The position numbers and the translations under genes are program-made. DNA of 64,000 nucleotides from assembly GCF_013114625.1 (NCBI RefSeq), contig NZ_VTXD01000014.1:85726-149725 (forward strand), given 5' to 3'. Positions 9,741 to 19,780 of the stretch are shown piece after piece; positions within the stretch are counted from its first letter, which is position 1, and each line of letters opens with the position of its first letter. This DNA comes from Vibrio sp. 99-70-13A1. GTDB taxonomy: Bacteria; Pseudomonadota; Gammaproteobacteria; Enterobacterales; Vibrionaceae. Under the pieces are notes generated by a model, which ran no database searches, was not told where the DNA came from, and worked only from the letters and a program-made list of their open reading frames with translations.

Positions 9741-10586
9741 ATGACGGTAATGAACAACACTTTTTTATCTATTGAAGCTCTGTACTCAGAGAAAGACATC
9801 CAAGCTGTATCGAATGCATTTCAACAGTACGGACGTGAGCAACAAATTAACCTTTTGAACCGAATGCCGCTTGAAGATGCGGTGCTAGTACTCGGGCAAT
9901 GCTCTCTTAGTACGATTCAAACTTTACTTAGTGAGCTAGAAGAGCAGGGCTTTGAGAAGCGCTCTCGACATCTAGCTCACCAACTAGGGCTTATCTACTC
10001 AGAGGTTGAACCTCAGCAGGGCTACCTTTCTACTGGAGTCATGAGCCACGTTAGGCAGCGTATCGGTTGGATTATAGCGTTAGCACTATTGGGGATTGTC
10101 TCTGGGCTTATCATTGCTCAGTATGAAGACATCCTCAGCCAACTAGTACTTCTTGCTATCTATATGCCGGTAATCGCTGCTGCAGGTGGTAATACGGGAA
10201 CACAAGCCGCGACTTTGGTCATCAGAGCTTTAGCCACTGGTGAGTTGAAGAAGCGGCAATGGGTTAACGTTCTATGGAAAGAGTTTAGAGTCGCTATTTG
10301 TTTAGCTCTAGCGATTGCGGTGGTGATGATTGGGCGTATTTTGCTGTTTAGTGAAAACCAATCGACGGGGGGCTATGACATCAACATGATCGCCTTAGCT
10401 ATTGCTGTCGCTCTGTTTATTCAAGTGACGATATCAACGGTGCTTGGTGGTGGGTTGCCGATCGTTGCACGGTTATTCAAGCTTGATCCTGCAGTATTAG
10501 TGAGCCCAGTGCTCGCTTCAATTGTGGATATTTCAGGGATGTGGGTCTACTTTACCGTAGTGAATGCTTTTCTTGGAATTGCTTGA
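9741..10586 (+). CDS. MgtE-family Mg2+/divalent cation transporter, short form
   Basis: Inner-membrane channel-like transporter for Mg2+ or related cations. It has 281 residues, against about 450 for canonical MgtE. A short helical N-domain (residues about 1-95) leads directly to five membrane segments, without the two CBS domains that gate the classical protein. The pore signature is seen in MPVIAAAGGNTGTQAATLV, and the conserved Asp in SIVDISGMW. Start ATG 9741 has GGGAG seven bases upstream; a TTG at 9720 would be less good. It has a long leader (9425-9740) with a putative regulatory peptide, and convergent dacB downstream. Confidence 0.88.
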   Translation: MTVMNNTFLSIEALYSEKDIQAVSNAFQQYGREQQINLLNRMPLEDAVLVLGQCSLSTIQTLLSELEEQGFEKRSRHLAHQLGLIYSEVEPQQGYLSTGVMSHVRQRIGWIIALALLGIVSGLIIAQYEDILSQLVLLAIYMPVIAAAGGNTGTQAATLVIRALATGELKKRQWVNVLWKEFRVAICLALAIAVVMIGRILLFSENQSTGGYDINMIALAIAVALFIQVTISTVLGGGLPIVARLFKLDPAVLVSPVLASIVDISGMWVYFTVVNAFLGIA

Positions 10587-10612
10587 ACTAATACGGGGTA
10601 GGTTACAAAATT

Positions 10613-10640
10613 GCCTAGAGCCTAGAGCCTAGAGCTTAGA
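10613..10640. repeat. 7-bp tandem repeat (GCCTAGA), four copies
   Basis: Three perfect GCCTAGA units and one GCTTAGA lie 26 bases after the mgtE stop, followed by a further degenerate unit. Confidence 0.8.
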
Positions 10641-10657
10641 GTGCAGAAATTAGATAT

Positions 10658-10685
10658 AGGGAGCGAACTTCGTTGGTCGCTCCCT
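10658..10685. terminator. Hairpin between convergent mgtE and dacB
   Basis: AGGGAGCGA / TCGCTCCCT is a perfect 9-bp stem with a 10-base loop. It lacks a strong T-run on either side, so termination is likely but weak. Confidence 0.6.
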
Positions 10686-10694
10686 ACCAAGTAA

Positions 10695-12095
10695 TTATTG
10701 TTGACTAAACTTAATGACATCTTTGTAAAACGCTTTTTCGAATTGTGTAATTGGAGCAATCACTGGCGTGTCAGTATTATTTTTCACAGGGTAGTAATCC
10801 CTCACAAATTGAACAAAAACACTGTTAGGTTTCCCTGCTTTGTCTAAACCAAACCCTGCCATATTATAACTCCCGTATACAGAGCCACTTTTTGCAATGA
10901 TATTGCCTTCTATTGGTGCCTTTCTCATGCTCTTTCTATAGCGTAATGTGCCGCTTAGGCCAGACTTGGGCATAGACTGAAGTAAATTTAGATCTTTTTC
11001 ATGTTCCCAAATAAAGTGAAGCACTTGGGTCATGCTTTCTGCTGTCATTCTATTGTTCCGAGATAACCCTGAGCCATCTGTTAACTTTGCATTTTGAATA
11101 TCAATCCCAGCCTTACTCAATAAAATCTGTTTGATTGCTTCAGTTCCGTTATTAAAACTGCCAGCTTGGACAAAAAAAGTAGCGCCTAACGTCTTCGTCA
11201 GGTTATCTGCAATTAAGTTGTCGGACTCTTTCAACATGGTATCGAGAAGTGAGGGAAGCGAAGGTGAGAGGTGCTCTGATACTAATGTCATCTCGGCTGA
11301 GCTAGCAGGTTTAACTGTGATTTGCCCTTTTATATCTATTTTAAGTTCAGCGACTAGATCAGAGGTTACATTTTGCACGTACAATTCGGGGTTTTGTATA
11401 GCAAATTTAAGAGGGAGAGGCTTCTTTCTTTCTATTAAGCAGCCAGACAGTTGATATTCATTATTCGGTGTGGTCGTTAACTCTAAGCTGCACTGTGTTG
11501 CTTTTTGCCCGGAGCGGGAGACTGTTGATGTCTCAGTGTTTACCGTGATCGGGTAGTGAGCCGGAATGTAAACCCGAGTATGTCCATCATCTTGAGTATA
11601 TATTGATGCCTGAGCGCAATTTTCATCAAGCGTAATAGCTGATGCAGGGGCACTGTAGCACACCCCTAAAATATCCCAAGGCCAGCCTACAGCACGGTCA
11701 TAACCTGTAAACGCAGAGTTATCTAGCAAAATGTTACCGGCTATTTGGCTTCCATACTTTATTTTATAATCACTAAGTAATTGCTTTAAATGTTCTCGCT
11801 TTAACGTTGGGTCACCAGAAAAAGCAATCACAACATCATTGCCGCTTTTATATAAAGACGTTGAGTAGTGGAAGCGATTCCCTAATTCTAATTTAGCTGC
11901 GAGAGCAGTGACGAGCTTAAGGGTACTTGCTGGAGGGTAAAACCGATCACTATTGAGCGAAATGAACTCTTCACTTGAATCTAGTGATTCTACTATAAGG
12001 CTAGAGACACTTCCTTCTGGGAGGTAATTCAGTGGAGTGTATGCAAAGACTGAAAAGGAAAAACTAAAAAATATTAGGGCAGTAAGAATTCGCAT
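10695..12095 (-). CDS. dacB: D-alanyl-D-alanine carboxypeptidase/endopeptidase, PBP4 type
   Basis: Class C low-molecular-mass penicillin-binding protein (peptidase S13) acting on peptidoglycan in the periplasm. It has 466 residues with a signal peptide ending near SFSVFA (residue 18). All three catalytic motifs are seen: S57-T-L-K60, S291-D-N293 and K402-S-G404; KSG replaces the commoner KTG but is acceptable in this family. The large insertion between motifs 1 and 2 is typical of S13 enzymes. It is transcribed alone, between the porin and convergent mgtE. Confidence 0.94.
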   Translation of the reverse strand: MRILTALIFFSFSFSVFAYTPLNYLPEGSVSSLIVESLDSSEEFISLNSDRFYPPASTLKLVTALAAKLELGNRFHYSTSLYKSGNDVVIAFSGDPTLKREHLKQLLSDYKIKYGSQIAGNILLDNSAFTGYDRAVGWPWDILGVCYSAPASAITLDENCAQASIYTQDDGHTRVYIPAHYPITVNTETSTVSRSGQKATQCSLELTTTPNNEYQLSGCLIERKKPLPLKFAIQNPELYVQNVTSDLVAELKIDIKGQITVKPASSAEMTLVSEHLSPSLPSLLDTMLKESDNLIADNLTKTLGATFFVQAGSFNNGTEAIKQILLSKAGIDIQNAKLTDGSGLSRNNRMTAESMTQVLHFIWEHEKDLNLLQSMPKSGLSGTLRYRKSMRKAPIEGNIIAKSGSVYGSYNMAGFGLDKAGKPNSVFVQFVRDYYPVKNNTDTPVIAPITQFEKAFYKDVIKFSQQ

Positions 12096-12134
12096 AGTCA
12101 GATCAAAGTTGTGATTAGAATTTTTAGTATACAG

Positions 12135-12168
12135 ATATAAAAAACGCCCGCTAGAGAGCGGGCGTTTT
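12135..12168 (-). terminator. Terminator of the porin gene
   Basis: The 12-bp stem AAAACGCCCGCT / AGCGGGCGTTTT is followed on the minus strand by a T-run. It lies 40 bases past the porin stop. Confidence 0.92.
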
Positions 12169-12207
12169 GATTCTCAATTAACTAATTAATCAATTAGGTA
12201 ACTAAAA

Positions 12208-13200
12208 TTAGAAGTCGTAACGTAGACCAAGAGCTAGCTCGTCTTCAGCTTGGATTGACGTTGCGCCAGTGTTTGCGCCGCCAGCTGTACCGTACGTATC
12301 ACCTTTAGAGATAAGGTTGAAGTTGTATGATACGTAACCACGGAAGTTAGGCTTGAAGTAGTAAGTTGCGTCTACAGCAAGGTTATCAGCAGATGTGTCA
12401 CCGTTAGTTTCAGCATTGTTGTATGTTGAAGAGAATACAGTTTGACCCATAGTGTACGCAGCTGCTAGCTCGTAACCAGTGTAGTCACCGTTGTTCTTAG
12501 CTTTTTCGCCGTCAGTAAATACACCAGCGAAGTATAGGTCGCCCATTGTGTAAGAACCAGAAAGCATGTATTCGTTTTCTTCAGCTTGGTCTGCGAAGCC
12601 AGCACCTAGCTTAACGCCAGTTTCGCCGATAGCGTAGATACCAGATAGAGAGTAACCGTCTTCGCCGTTATCTACATACTCAGTTTCAGTAGCGTTCTCA
12701 GAACGGTCAGCAAAACGGTAGCTTGCTTTTACGCTTAGGTCTTGGAATTGACCTTTGTAAGAAAGCATGTTGTCCGTACGGTCAGCAGCCGCTAATTTAT
12801 CAGCAGCAGAGTTACCGTGGTAAGCCATGATATCTGTGAAGTCAGTGATTACGCCAAGTGCGCCATCGTTTTTACCGTAAGTTACTTCACCAAATTTACC
12901 GCCAAGACCAGCGTACGTGTAACGGTTATCTAGGTCAGAACCGCCATCGTTATCAGCTGTAGTGAATTCACCTTCGTAAAAACCAACGCCGTATAGACCG
13001 TCTTGGATTTCAACTTTACCTAAAAAGTTAAGACGGATACGAGAGTTATCAGATGCTTTGCCATCTTTCATAGATAGACGAGCTTCAGCACGACCACCCA
13101 TTTCTAGAGATGTACCATCTTGGTTGTAAAGTTCAGCAGCGTTTGCACCAGTAGTAAGAGCAGCAGCAGATACTGCTAGAGCGATAATTGTTTTGTTCAT
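12208..13200 (-). CDS. OmpU-like trimeric general porin
   Basis: Outer-membrane 16-strand beta-barrel that passes small hydrophilic solutes. It has 330 residues. The signal peptide is cleaved after GANA-AELYNQDGT, the classic mature porin start. The C-terminus LGLRYDF ends in Phe, the barrel-assembly signal. Alternating aromatic/polar strands (for example YAGLGGKFGEVTYGKNDG) run throughout. Codon use is strongly biased, as expected for an abundant protein. RBS AGGAATT. The 500-base AT-rich region upstream may bind ToxR-type regulators. OmpU versus another porin paralogue cannot be settled by eye. Confidence 0.93.
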   Translation of the reverse strand: MNKTIIALAVSAAALTTGANAAELYNQDGTSLEMGGRAEARLSMKDGKASDNSRIRLNFLGKVEIQDGLYGVGFYEGEFTTADNDGGSDLDNRYTYAGLGGKFGEVTYGKNDGALGVITDFTDIMAYHGNSAADKLAAADRTDNMLSYKGQFQDLSVKASYRFADRSENATETEYVDNGEDGYSLSGIYAIGETGVKLGAGFADQAEENEYMLSGSYTMGDLYFAGVFTDGEKAKNNGDYTGYELAAAYTMGQTVFSSTYNNAETNGDTSADNLAVDATYYFKPNFRGYVSYNFNLISKGDTYGTAGGANTGATSIQAEDELALGLRYDF

Positions 13201-13713
13201 GTTATTAATTCCTAATTACTGTCCATAAATAGTTTTATCAAGGATATGTATCCTTTTTGTATTGCCTGTATAAATCAAGCTTCATAATCAGGCTTATAAC
13301 ATTAAGCGAGAAACTTGCCAGTGCAATCCGTGGGTTACTTTTTACCTTAAAGTTCCCTACTGAGTTAGTAAAACAATATAAATTGAAATTATGAACACTG
13401 TTTTATTGAGTGTAAGAGTTATTAACTTGTTGATTTTGTTTTATTTTGATTTTTTGTTCGGCGTAATTTTTTTTTATTTTTTTTTGTTTTTTTATGTTTT
13501 TCTTTTGTTAGTTTTAAAGATGAGACCAAAATTCTAGTTTTGTGATGTAGGCAAATATGAGCTCGATTACGCTTTTTGAATACAAAGCGGAATAAACGTG
13601 ATTTAGATATCAAGTTTGTTTACACTATATAAATGAGTTTGTTTCTATTACCTAATCACTAAGGTTGGGTAGGTTTATTTTGTCCAAAGAAAACTTTGGC
13701 ATAGAGGTAAGAA
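13201..13713. promoter_or_regulatory. Long AT-rich control region between porin and greA
   Basis: This 513-base gap holds no supportable gene. Near the porin it has a 7-bp inverted repeat, AAGGATA-TG-TATCCTT (13240-13255), in the predicted 5' leader. At 13460-13505 it is almost pure T on the plus strand (A-tracts as read towards the porin), suggesting curved DNA and binding of nucleoid proteins or ToxR-like activators. The greA promoter must lie in its right part. Confidence 0.5.
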
Positions 13714-14187
13714 ATGGAAAAGGTTCCAATGACAGTACGTGGCGCTCAGCAGCTACGTGACGAATTAGATCGCCTATTAAAGCTACGCCCTGTTATCTCA
13801 GCAGCGATTGGTGAAGCTCGTGAACTCGGTGATTTAAAAGAAAATGCTGAATATCATGCCGCTCGTGAAGAGCAAGGTATCTGTGAAGCACAGATCCGTG
13901 ATATTGAATACAAGCTTTCTTTAGCTCAAATCATTGATGTTACTCAAATGGAAAATACTGGGAAAATCATTTTTGGTACTACAGTGACATTAATTGATGT
14001 CGATACTGACGAAGAAGTGAAATACCAAATTGTTTCAGAAGACGAAGCGGAAATAAAAACAGGTCGTATCTCTGTAAAATCGCCAATTGCTCGTGGTCTT
14101 ATTGGTAAGATGGAAGGCGATGAAGTGCTTATTTCTACACCTGGTGGTGAGAAAGATTTCGAAATTGATAAAGTAGAATACATCTAA
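13714..14187 (+). CDS. greA: Transcription elongation factor GreA
   Basis: Rescues backtracked RNA polymerase by stimulating transcript cleavage through the secondary channel. It has 157 residues. The N-terminal coiled coil carries the acidic tip motif [16 protein letters not shown], and the C-terminal FKBP-like domain runs from about residue 80. RBS AGGTAAG lies just before ATG 13714. It heads a conserved greA / yhbY / rlmE neighbourhood and has its own terminator. Confidence 0.97.
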   Translation: MEKVPMTVRGAQQLRDELDRLLKLRPVISAAIGEARELGDLKENAEYHAAREEQGICEAQIRDIEYKLSLAQIIDVTQMENTGKIIFGTTVTLIDVDTDEEVKYQIVSEDEAEIKTGRISVKSPIARGLIGKMEGDEVLISTPGGEKDFEIDKVEYI

Positions 14188-14212
14188 AGTTAACTATTTT
14201 ATCGCAGATATT

Positions 14213-14240
14213 AAAAAGGTCGCTAACTGCGACCTTTTTT
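14213..14240. terminator. Bidirectional terminator, greA/yhbY
   Basis: Stem AAAGGTCGC / GCGACCTTT (14215-14223, 14229-14237) has A- and T-runs on the two sides and serves two convergent genes. Confidence 0.92.
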
Positions 14241-14264
14241 GTTTCTCATGTAGGTAATAATAGA

Positions 14265-14561
14265 TTACTTACGTGGAATCTCGATTTTACGTGCTTCTGA
14301 CTGACGGAACAGTACTAGAACTTTACCGATAGTCTGTACTTTCTCTGCTTTAGTTTCACGTACAATTGCATCGATAATCAGTTGCTTAGTCTCACGGTCT
14401 TCTGATGCAACTTTAATCTTGATCAGTTCGTGGTGGTCTAGAGCTAATTCGATTTCCGCTAGAACAGCTTCAGTAAGTCCATTTGCGCCCATTAGCACTA
14501 CAGGTTTTAAACTGTGAGCTAGGCCCTTTAGATGCTGCTTTTGTTTGGTACTTAGGTTCAT
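14265..14561 (-). CDS. yhbY: CRM-domain RNA-binding protein YhbY
   Basis: Small protein that binds pre-50S ribosomal particles in E. coli. It has 98 residues with one CRM domain; the GxxG loop appears as MGANG near residues 24-28. It is divergent from rlmE, another 50S assembly factor, the same arrangement as in enterobacteria. The shared promoter region is 14562-14688. Confidence 0.95.
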   Translation of the reverse strand: MNLSTKQKQHLKGLAHSLKPVVLMGANGLTEAVLAEIELALDHHELIKIKVASEDRETKQLIIDAIVRETKAEKVQTIGKVLVLFRQSEARKIEIPRK

Positions 14562-14688
14562 TACGCGGCCAATTTTCTTTAATATTAGGGTTGAAAAAAC
14601 CTATTTTAACGCCATCTAATGCTGAAGACTATAATTTATTCATCATAGTATTGGGCAATCAGTATTTATTCACCGATTTAGGTATCTA

Positions 14689-15318
14689 ATGAGTAAACAG
14701 AAACATTCGGCCAGTTCTGGTCGTTGGTTGAAGGAACACTTCGACGACAAGTATGCAAATGAAGCTAGAAAAAAAGGCTATCGTTCTCGTGCTTATTTTA
14801 AAATGGAAGAGATTCAATCCAAAGATAAATTGCTTGCACCAGGTATGACTGTCGTCGATTTGGGTGCTGCTCCTGGGGGGTGGTCTCAATACGGTGCTAA
14901 GATTATAGGTGACAATGGTCAGATCATAGCGTGTGATCTACTACCAATGGATCCAATTGCTGGTGTTAGCTTTCTTCAAGGTGACTTTCGTGAAGAAGCA
15001 GTATTAGACGCACTATTAGAGCGCATTCAACCTAATATGGTTGATGTAGTGATGTCAGATATGGCACCAAATATTGCGGGTAATAACTCTGTAGATCAGC
15101 CTAGAGCTATGTACTTAGTTGAATTAGCATTGGATATGTGTCGACAAGTTCTAGCTACCAATGGTAGTTTTGTTGTCAAAGTTTTCCAAGGCGAAGGGTT
15201 TGATCAATACGTTAAGGATGTCCGTGAGATGTTCAAAACGGTAAAGGTCAGAAAACCCGATTCATCACGAGCACGTTCTCGTGAAGTTTTTATCGTAGCC
15301 ACTGGTTACAAAGGTTAA
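14689..15318 (+). CDS. rlmE: 23S rRNA (uridine-2'-O)-methyltransferase
   Basis: FtsJ-type heat-shock methyltransferase that methylates U2552 of 23S rRNA in the 50S subunit. It has 209 residues. The SAM-binding motif [14 protein letters not shown] is near residue 55-70. The K-D-K-E catalytic set is represented by K in YFKMEE, D in [10 protein letters not shown] in [11 protein letters not shown], and the C-terminal E in SREVFIVA. It is followed by ftsH after 98 bases. Confidence 0.97.
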   Translation: MSKQKHSASSGRWLKEHFDDKYANEARKKGYRSRAYFKMEEIQSKDKLLAPGMTVVDLGAAPGGWSQYGAKIIGDNGQIIACDLLPMDPIAGVSFLQGDFREEAVLDALLERIQPNMVDVVMSDMAPNIAGNNSVDQPRAMYLVELALDMCRQVLATNGSFVVKVFQGEGFDQYVKDVREMFKTVKVRKPDSSRARSREVFIVATGYKG

Positions 15319-15373
15319 CGATTCTCTTTCAAAAGTGAGCGTTAACAATATGGCTACAGTTTACAAACTGTAG
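15314..15373. repeat. Two inverted repeats between rlmE and ftsH
   Basis: GTTAACG (15314-15320) / CGTTAAC (15340-15346) is followed by CTACAGTTT (15354-15362) / AAACTGTAG (15365-15373). The second is a near-palindrome with a 2-base centre. No T-run follows, so these look like operator or mRNA structures rather than a terminator. Confidence 0.6.
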
Positions 15374-15416
15374 TACCCTACCTTTAATTACAATTAGTTA
15401 TCGAGAGGCTGACACC

Positions 15417-17384
15417 TTGAGTGACATGGCAAAAAATTTAATTCTGTGGCTTGTTATTGCTGTAGTGCTTATGTCTGTATTCCAGAGCTTTGGCCCTGGT
15501 GAAAGTAATGGCAGAGCAGTAGATTACACCACATTTGTACAGGAAGTTGGCCAAGGCCAGATTCAAGACGCACAGTTCAATAACAGTGAAATCACCTTTA
15601 CCCGTCGTGGTGGTGGTTCTAAGTATGTAACTTACATGCCTGTTTATGATCAAAAGCTACTTGATGACTTAATTAATCAAAATGTTCGAGTTCAGGGCAC
15701 ACCACCAGAAGAACAGAGCCTACTTGGCACTATCTTCATCTCTTGGTTCCCAATGATCTTACTGATTGGTGTATGGATTTTCTTCATGCGTCAAATGCAA
15801 GGCGGCGGCGGCGGTAAAGGCGCAATGTCGTTTGGTAAGAGTAAAGCTCGAATGATGAGCGAAGAACAAATTAAAACGATGTTTGCTGATGTTGCAGGTT
15901 GTGACGAAGCAAAAGAAGACGTTAAAGAACTTGTTGATTACCTTCGTGACCCAAGCCGTTTCCAAAAGCTAGGTGGTAAGATCCCTACAGGTATTCTGTT
16001 GGTTGGTCCTCCTGGTACTGGTAAGACATTGCTTGCAAAAGCGATTGCGGGTGAAGCAAAAGTACCGTTCTTTACTATCTCTGGTTCTGACTTCGTAGAA
16101 ATGTTCGTTGGTGTTGGTGCATCTCGTGTACGTGACATGTTCGAACAAGCGAAGAAAGCCGCGCCATGTATCATCTTTATCGATGAAATTGATGCAGTAG
16201 GTCGTCAACGTGGCGCTGGTGTTGGTGGTGGTCACGATGAACGTGAGCAAACACTGAACCAAATGCTAGTTGAGATGGATGGTTTCGAGGGTAACGAAGG
16301 TATTATTGTTATCGCTGCGACTAACCGTCCAGACGTACTTGACCCAGCACTACTTCGTCCAGGTCGTTTTGACCGTCAAGTTGTGGTTGGTTTACCTGAT
16401 GTCCGTGGTCGTGAACAGATTCTTAAAGTGCACATGCGTAAAGTTCCACTGTCAGGCGATGTTGAACCATCTCTGATTGCTCGTGGTACTCCAGGTTTCT
16501 CTGGTGCAGATCTTGCGAACCTTGTTAACGAAGCGGCTCTATTTGCTGCTCGCGGAAACAAACGCAATGTATCTATGGTTGAGTTTGAACTTGCGAAAGA
16601 TAAGATCATGATGGGTGCAGAGCGCCGTTCAATGGTTATGTCTGAAGAAGTGAAAGAATCAACGGCCTACCATGAAGCTGGTCACGCGATTGTTGGTCGT
16701 TTGGTACCTGAACACGATCCAGTGTACAAGGTATCAATCATCCCACGTGGTCGTGCACTTGGTGTGACGATGTATCTACCAGAGCAAGATCGCGTAAGTA
16801 TGTCTCGCCAACATCTAGAGTCAATGATTTCTAGCTTGTACGGTGGTCGTCTTGCTGAAGAACTTATCTACGGTAAAGAGAAGGTTTCGACTGGTGCGTC
16901 TAACGATATCGAACGTGCAACAGATATTGCTCGTAAGATGGTTACGCAATGGGGCTTCTCTGAGAAACTGGGTCCTCTTCTTTATGCTGAAGAAGAAGGC
17001 GAAGTTTTCCTAGGTCGCGGTATGAGTCAAGCGAAGCATGTTTCTGACGATACAACTCGACTTATCGATGAAGAGATTCGTATTCTTATCGACCGCAACT
17101 ACGCTCGAGCTAAACAAATCCTAGAAGACAATATGGATTTGATGCACTCGATGAAAGATGCGCTTATGAAGTACGAAACGATCGATGCAGGTCAGATTGA
17201 TGACCTCATGGAACGTAAGACTGACATTCGTGAGCCAGCTGGCTGGGGTGATCAGGCAAAAGCTGAACCTGCAAAGGAAGAAGCTAAGTCAGAAGAACAA
17301 GCTAAAGCTGAACCAAAAGCTGAAGAGTCGACAGTTGAAGATGCTAAATCTGAATCAGATGATGCGCAAAACAAAGATTCTTAA
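15417..17384 (+). CDS. ftsH: ATP-dependent zinc metalloprotease FtsH
   Basis: Membrane-anchored hexameric AAA+ protease that removes misfolded membrane proteins and regulatory substrates. It has 655 residues. TM1 is about 7-25 and TM2 about 103-123, flanking a periplasmic domain. Walker A GPPGTGKT is at 197-204, Walker B IIFIDEID at 252-259, and zinc motif HEAGH at 419-423. The C-terminal tail from about 610 is a Lys/Glu/Ala-rich low-complexity stretch. I keep the TTG start (15417) because GAGAGG is eight bases away, while the ATG three codons later is too far from it. Confidence 0.97.
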   Translation: MSDMAKNLILWLVIAVVLMSVFQSFGPGESNGRAVDYTTFVQEVGQGQIQDAQFNNSEITFTRRGGGSKYVTYMPVYDQKLLDDLINQNVRVQGTPPEEQSLLGTIFISWFPMILLIGVWIFFMRQMQGGGGGKGAMSFGKSKARMMSEEQIKTMFADVAGCDEAKEDVKELVDYLRDPSRFQKLGGKIPTGILLVGPPGTGKTLLAKAIAGEAKVPFFTISGSDFVEMFVGVGASRVRDMFEQAKKAAPCIIFIDEIDAVGRQRGAGVGGGHDEREQTLNQMLVEMDGFEGNEGIIVIAATNRPDVLDPALLRPGRFDRQVVVGLPDVRGREQILKVHMRKVPLSGDVEPSLIARGTPGFSGADLANLVNEAALFAARGNKRNVSMVEFELAKDKIMMGAERRSMVMSEEVKESTAYHEAGHAIVGRLVPEHDPVYKVSIIPRGRALGVTMYLPEQDRVSMSRQHLESMISSLYGGRLAEELIYGKEKVSTGASNDIERATDIARKMVTQWGFSEKLGPLLYAEEEGEVFLGRGMSQAKHVSDDTTRLIDEEIRILIDRNYARAKQILEDNMDLMHSMKDALMKYETIDAGQIDDLMERKTDIREPAGWGDQAKAEPAKEEAKSEEQAKAEPKAEESTVEDAKSESDDAQNKDS

Positions 17385-17401
17385 TCGCTAAGCTATTAAT
17401 T

Positions 17402-17428
17402 AAAACCCTGAGTACGCTCAGGGTTTTT
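17402..17428 (+). terminator. Terminator of ftsH
   Basis: Stem AAACCCTGAG / CTCAGGGTTT (17403-17412, 17417-17426) followed by T residues. Confidence 0.9.
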
Positions 17429-17473
17429 CTGTTTATAGCGTAAAGTGTTTTAACCTTTTAAGACCTGCCTTCC

Positions 17474-18316
17474 ATGATATTACAAGCAAACAACAAAACT
17501 CTCCCTTTAGATCGTCCGCATGTAATGGGTATCCTCAATGTTACTCCCGATTCATTTTCTGATGGTGGTCAATTCAACTCATTAGATAATGCATTGCTGC
17601 AAGCTGAGCGTATGATCAAAGCTGGTGTCAGTATTATTGATATCGGTGGTGAATCTACACGCCCAGGAGCGCCTGAAGTTACATTAGAAGATGAACTATC
17701 AAGGGTTATTCCTGTCATTAAGGCAATTCGAGCCAATTTTGATGTTTGGGTTTCTATTGATACCAGCAAAGCAGAAGTGATGCGTCAAGCCGTTGAAGCC
17801 GGTGCTGACTTGATCAATGATGTGCGAGCGCTCCAAGAGCCAGGTGCTTTAGAAGCTGCGGCTCAAGCTCAAGTTCCTGTTTGTTTGATGCACATGAAAG
17901 GTCAGCCAAGAACTATGCAAGCCAACCCGAGTTATGACGATGTTTTCACGGATGTTGAAGGCTTTTTAAAAGAAAGGGTTGAGGCTTGTGAGGCTGTGGG
18001 CATATCTAAAGAGCAACTTATTTTAGACCCTGGCTTTGGCTTCGGTAAAACCATTGAGCATAATTACCATCTATTAGCGAATTTTGAAAAATTTCATACG
18101 CTTGGCTTACCGATTTTAGCGGGAATGTCTAGGAAATCTATGATTTTTAAGCTGTTAGATAAAGCTCCTGCTGATTGTGTGGTCGCAAGCGTTACTTGCG
18201 CTACAATCGCGGCAATGAAAGGTGCACAAATTATTCGTGTTCATGATGTTGAAGAGACATTAGAAGCGATGAAGATCATTCAAGTGATGAACAACAATCA
18301 TTCAATTGAAAAATAA
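17474..18316 (+). CDS. folP: Dihydropteroate synthase
   Basis: Joins p-aminobenzoate to 6-hydroxymethyl-dihydropterin diphosphate in folate synthesis; this is the sulfonamide target. It has 280 residues in a TIM barrel. The signature regions are seen: MGILNVTPDSFSDGG (residues about 18-32), DIGGESTRPGA (about 56-66), LILDPGFGFGK (about 182-192), and the C-terminal IIRVHDV. It is 19 bases from glmM, forming the conserved folP-glmM operon downstream of ftsH. Confidence 0.97.
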   Translation: MILQANNKTLPLDRPHVMGILNVTPDSFSDGGQFNSLDNALLQAERMIKAGVSIIDIGGESTRPGAPEVTLEDELSRVIPVIKAIRANFDVWVSIDTSKAEVMRQAVEAGADLINDVRALQEPGALEAAAQAQVPVCLMHMKGQPRTMQANPSYDDVFTDVEGFLKERVEACEAVGISKEQLILDPGFGFGKTIEHNYHLLANFEKFHTLGLPILAGMSRKSMIFKLLDKAPADCVVASVTCATIAAMKGAQIIRVHDVEETLEAMKIIQVMNNNHSIEK

Positions 18317-18335
18317 TAAAAATTAAGGAAAACTC

Positions 18336-19676
18336 ATGTCAGATAAAAGACGTTATTTTGGTACAGATGGTGTGCGTGGAAAAGTAGGTCAATACCCAAT
18401 CACCCCGGATTTTGTACTTAAACTTGGTTGGGCTGCTGGTCGTGTTCTTGCTAAGCAAGGAACGAAAAAAGTTATCATAGGTAAAGATACTCGTATTTCT
18501 GGTTATATGCTGGAATCTGCGTTAGAGGCTGGTCTTGCTGCTGCTGGTCTTCAAGCCACTTTCACAGGCCCAATGCCAACTCCTGCTGTTGCTTATTTAA
18601 CACAAACCTTCCGTGCAGAAGCTGGGATTGTTATCTCAGCATCTCATAACCCATATTATGATAACGGTATTAAGTTCTTCTCTTCTGAAGGCACAAAGTT
18701 GTCAGATGAGATTGAGTTAGCAATAGAAGCTGAATTAGATAAAGACATCGAATGTGTAGAGTCATCAGAGCTAGGTAAAGCCGTTCGTTTAAATGATGCT
18801 GCTGGTCGTTATATTGAATTTTGTAAAAGCACATTCCCTAATCACATGAGCTTATCTGGAATGAAAATTGTTGTGGATTGTGCTCATGGCGCGACATACC
18901 ACATTGCTCCAGCAGTTTTTAGAGAACTCGGTGCTGAAGTCATTGCAATGGGTATTGAGCCAAATGGAACCAACATTAACCATGAAGTAGGTGCAACAGA
19001 TGTGCGAGCTCTGCAAGCGAAAGTGGTTGAAGAGAAAGCCGCGTTAGGTCTCGGCTTTGATGGTGATGGTGATCGTATCATTATGGTTGATGAGTTGGGG
19101 AACAAAGTTGATGGCGACCAAATCGCATACATCATTGCTCGTGATGCTCTGCGCCGTGGTGAACTGAAGGGTGGTGTTGTCGGTACATTGATGACTAACC
19201 TTGGTATGGAAAATGGGCTTAAGCAATTAGGTATTCCATTTGTACGTGCTGCTGTAGGTGACCGGTATGTAATGGAACAGCTTTTGGCTAAAGGATGGAA
19301 GATCGGTGCTGAAAATTCTGGTCACGTTATTTTGCTTGATAAAGTGACAACTGGTGATGCGATTGTTGCGGCATTGCAGGTGCTAGCATCTGTAGTCGAC
19401 AGTGAAATGTCGTTGAACGAGCTGTCGCAAGGTATGACGCTATACCCACAAGTTTTAGAAAACGTAAGATTTAGTGGTGATTCAAACCCATTAGAAGCAG
19501 AAGCGGTAATTCGTTCAGTTAAAGAGGTTGAACTTGTTCTTGGTGAAAAAGGGCGAGTTTTACTTCGAAAATCTGGTACAGAGCCATTGCTACGTGTAAT
19601 GGTCGAAGGTGAAGATGCAGAGTTAGTACAAAGCTCTGCTCTTAAAATTGCAGGCGCAGTAAAAGCCAGTTGTTAG
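18336..19676 (+). CDS. glmM: Phosphoglucosamine mutase
   Basis: Interconverts glucosamine-6-P and glucosamine-1-P for UDP-GlcNAc and so for peptidoglycan and LPS. It has 446 residues. The phosphoserine loop is [14 protein letters not shown] with S103 as the phosphorylated residue; the metal loop is [13 protein letters not shown]; the sugar loop GAENSGHVI and the phosphate-binding [12 protein letters not shown] are also seen. ATG 18336 has AAGGAAA upstream. A terminator follows. Confidence 0.98.
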   Translation: MSDKRRYFGTDGVRGKVGQYPITPDFVLKLGWAAGRVLAKQGTKKVIIGKDTRISGYMLESALEAGLAAAGLQATFTGPMPTPAVAYLTQTFRAEAGIVISASHNPYYDNGIKFFSSEGTKLSDEIELAIEAELDKDIECVESSELGKAVRLNDAAGRYIEFCKSTFPNHMSLSGMKIVVDCAHGATYHIAPAVFRELGAEVIAMGIEPNGTNINHEVGATDVRALQAKVVEEKAALGLGFDGDGDRIIMVDELGNKVDGDQIAYIIARDALRRGELKGGVVGTLMTNLGMENGLKQLGIPFVRAAVGDRYVMEQLLAKGWKIGAENSGHVILLDKVTTGDAIVAALQVLASVVDSEMSLNELSQGMTLYPQVLENVRFSGDSNPLEAEAVIRSVKEVELVLGEKGRVLLRKSGTEPLLRVMVEGEDAELVQSSALKIAGAVKASC

Positions 19677-19695
19677 TCAACTTATAGCGTTAATC

Positions 19696-19739
19696 AAAAC
19701 AAGCATAGAGTAGTTTTGTGCTTGTTTTGTGTTTTTTTT
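19696..19739 (+). terminator. Terminator of glmM
   Basis: Stem AAAACAAGCA (19696-19705) / TGCTTGTTTT (19719-19728), followed by a T8 run at 19732-19739. Confidence 0.85.
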
Positions 19740-19780
19740 GAGCGTTTGTTTTCTAAAGGCTTATTTTTGGCAAATTCCAC

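Noticed and set aside
13422..13613. 63-residue Lys/Asn-rich minus-strand ORF
   Set aside because: It is only a translation of the A-tract block; no RBS and no family resemblance.
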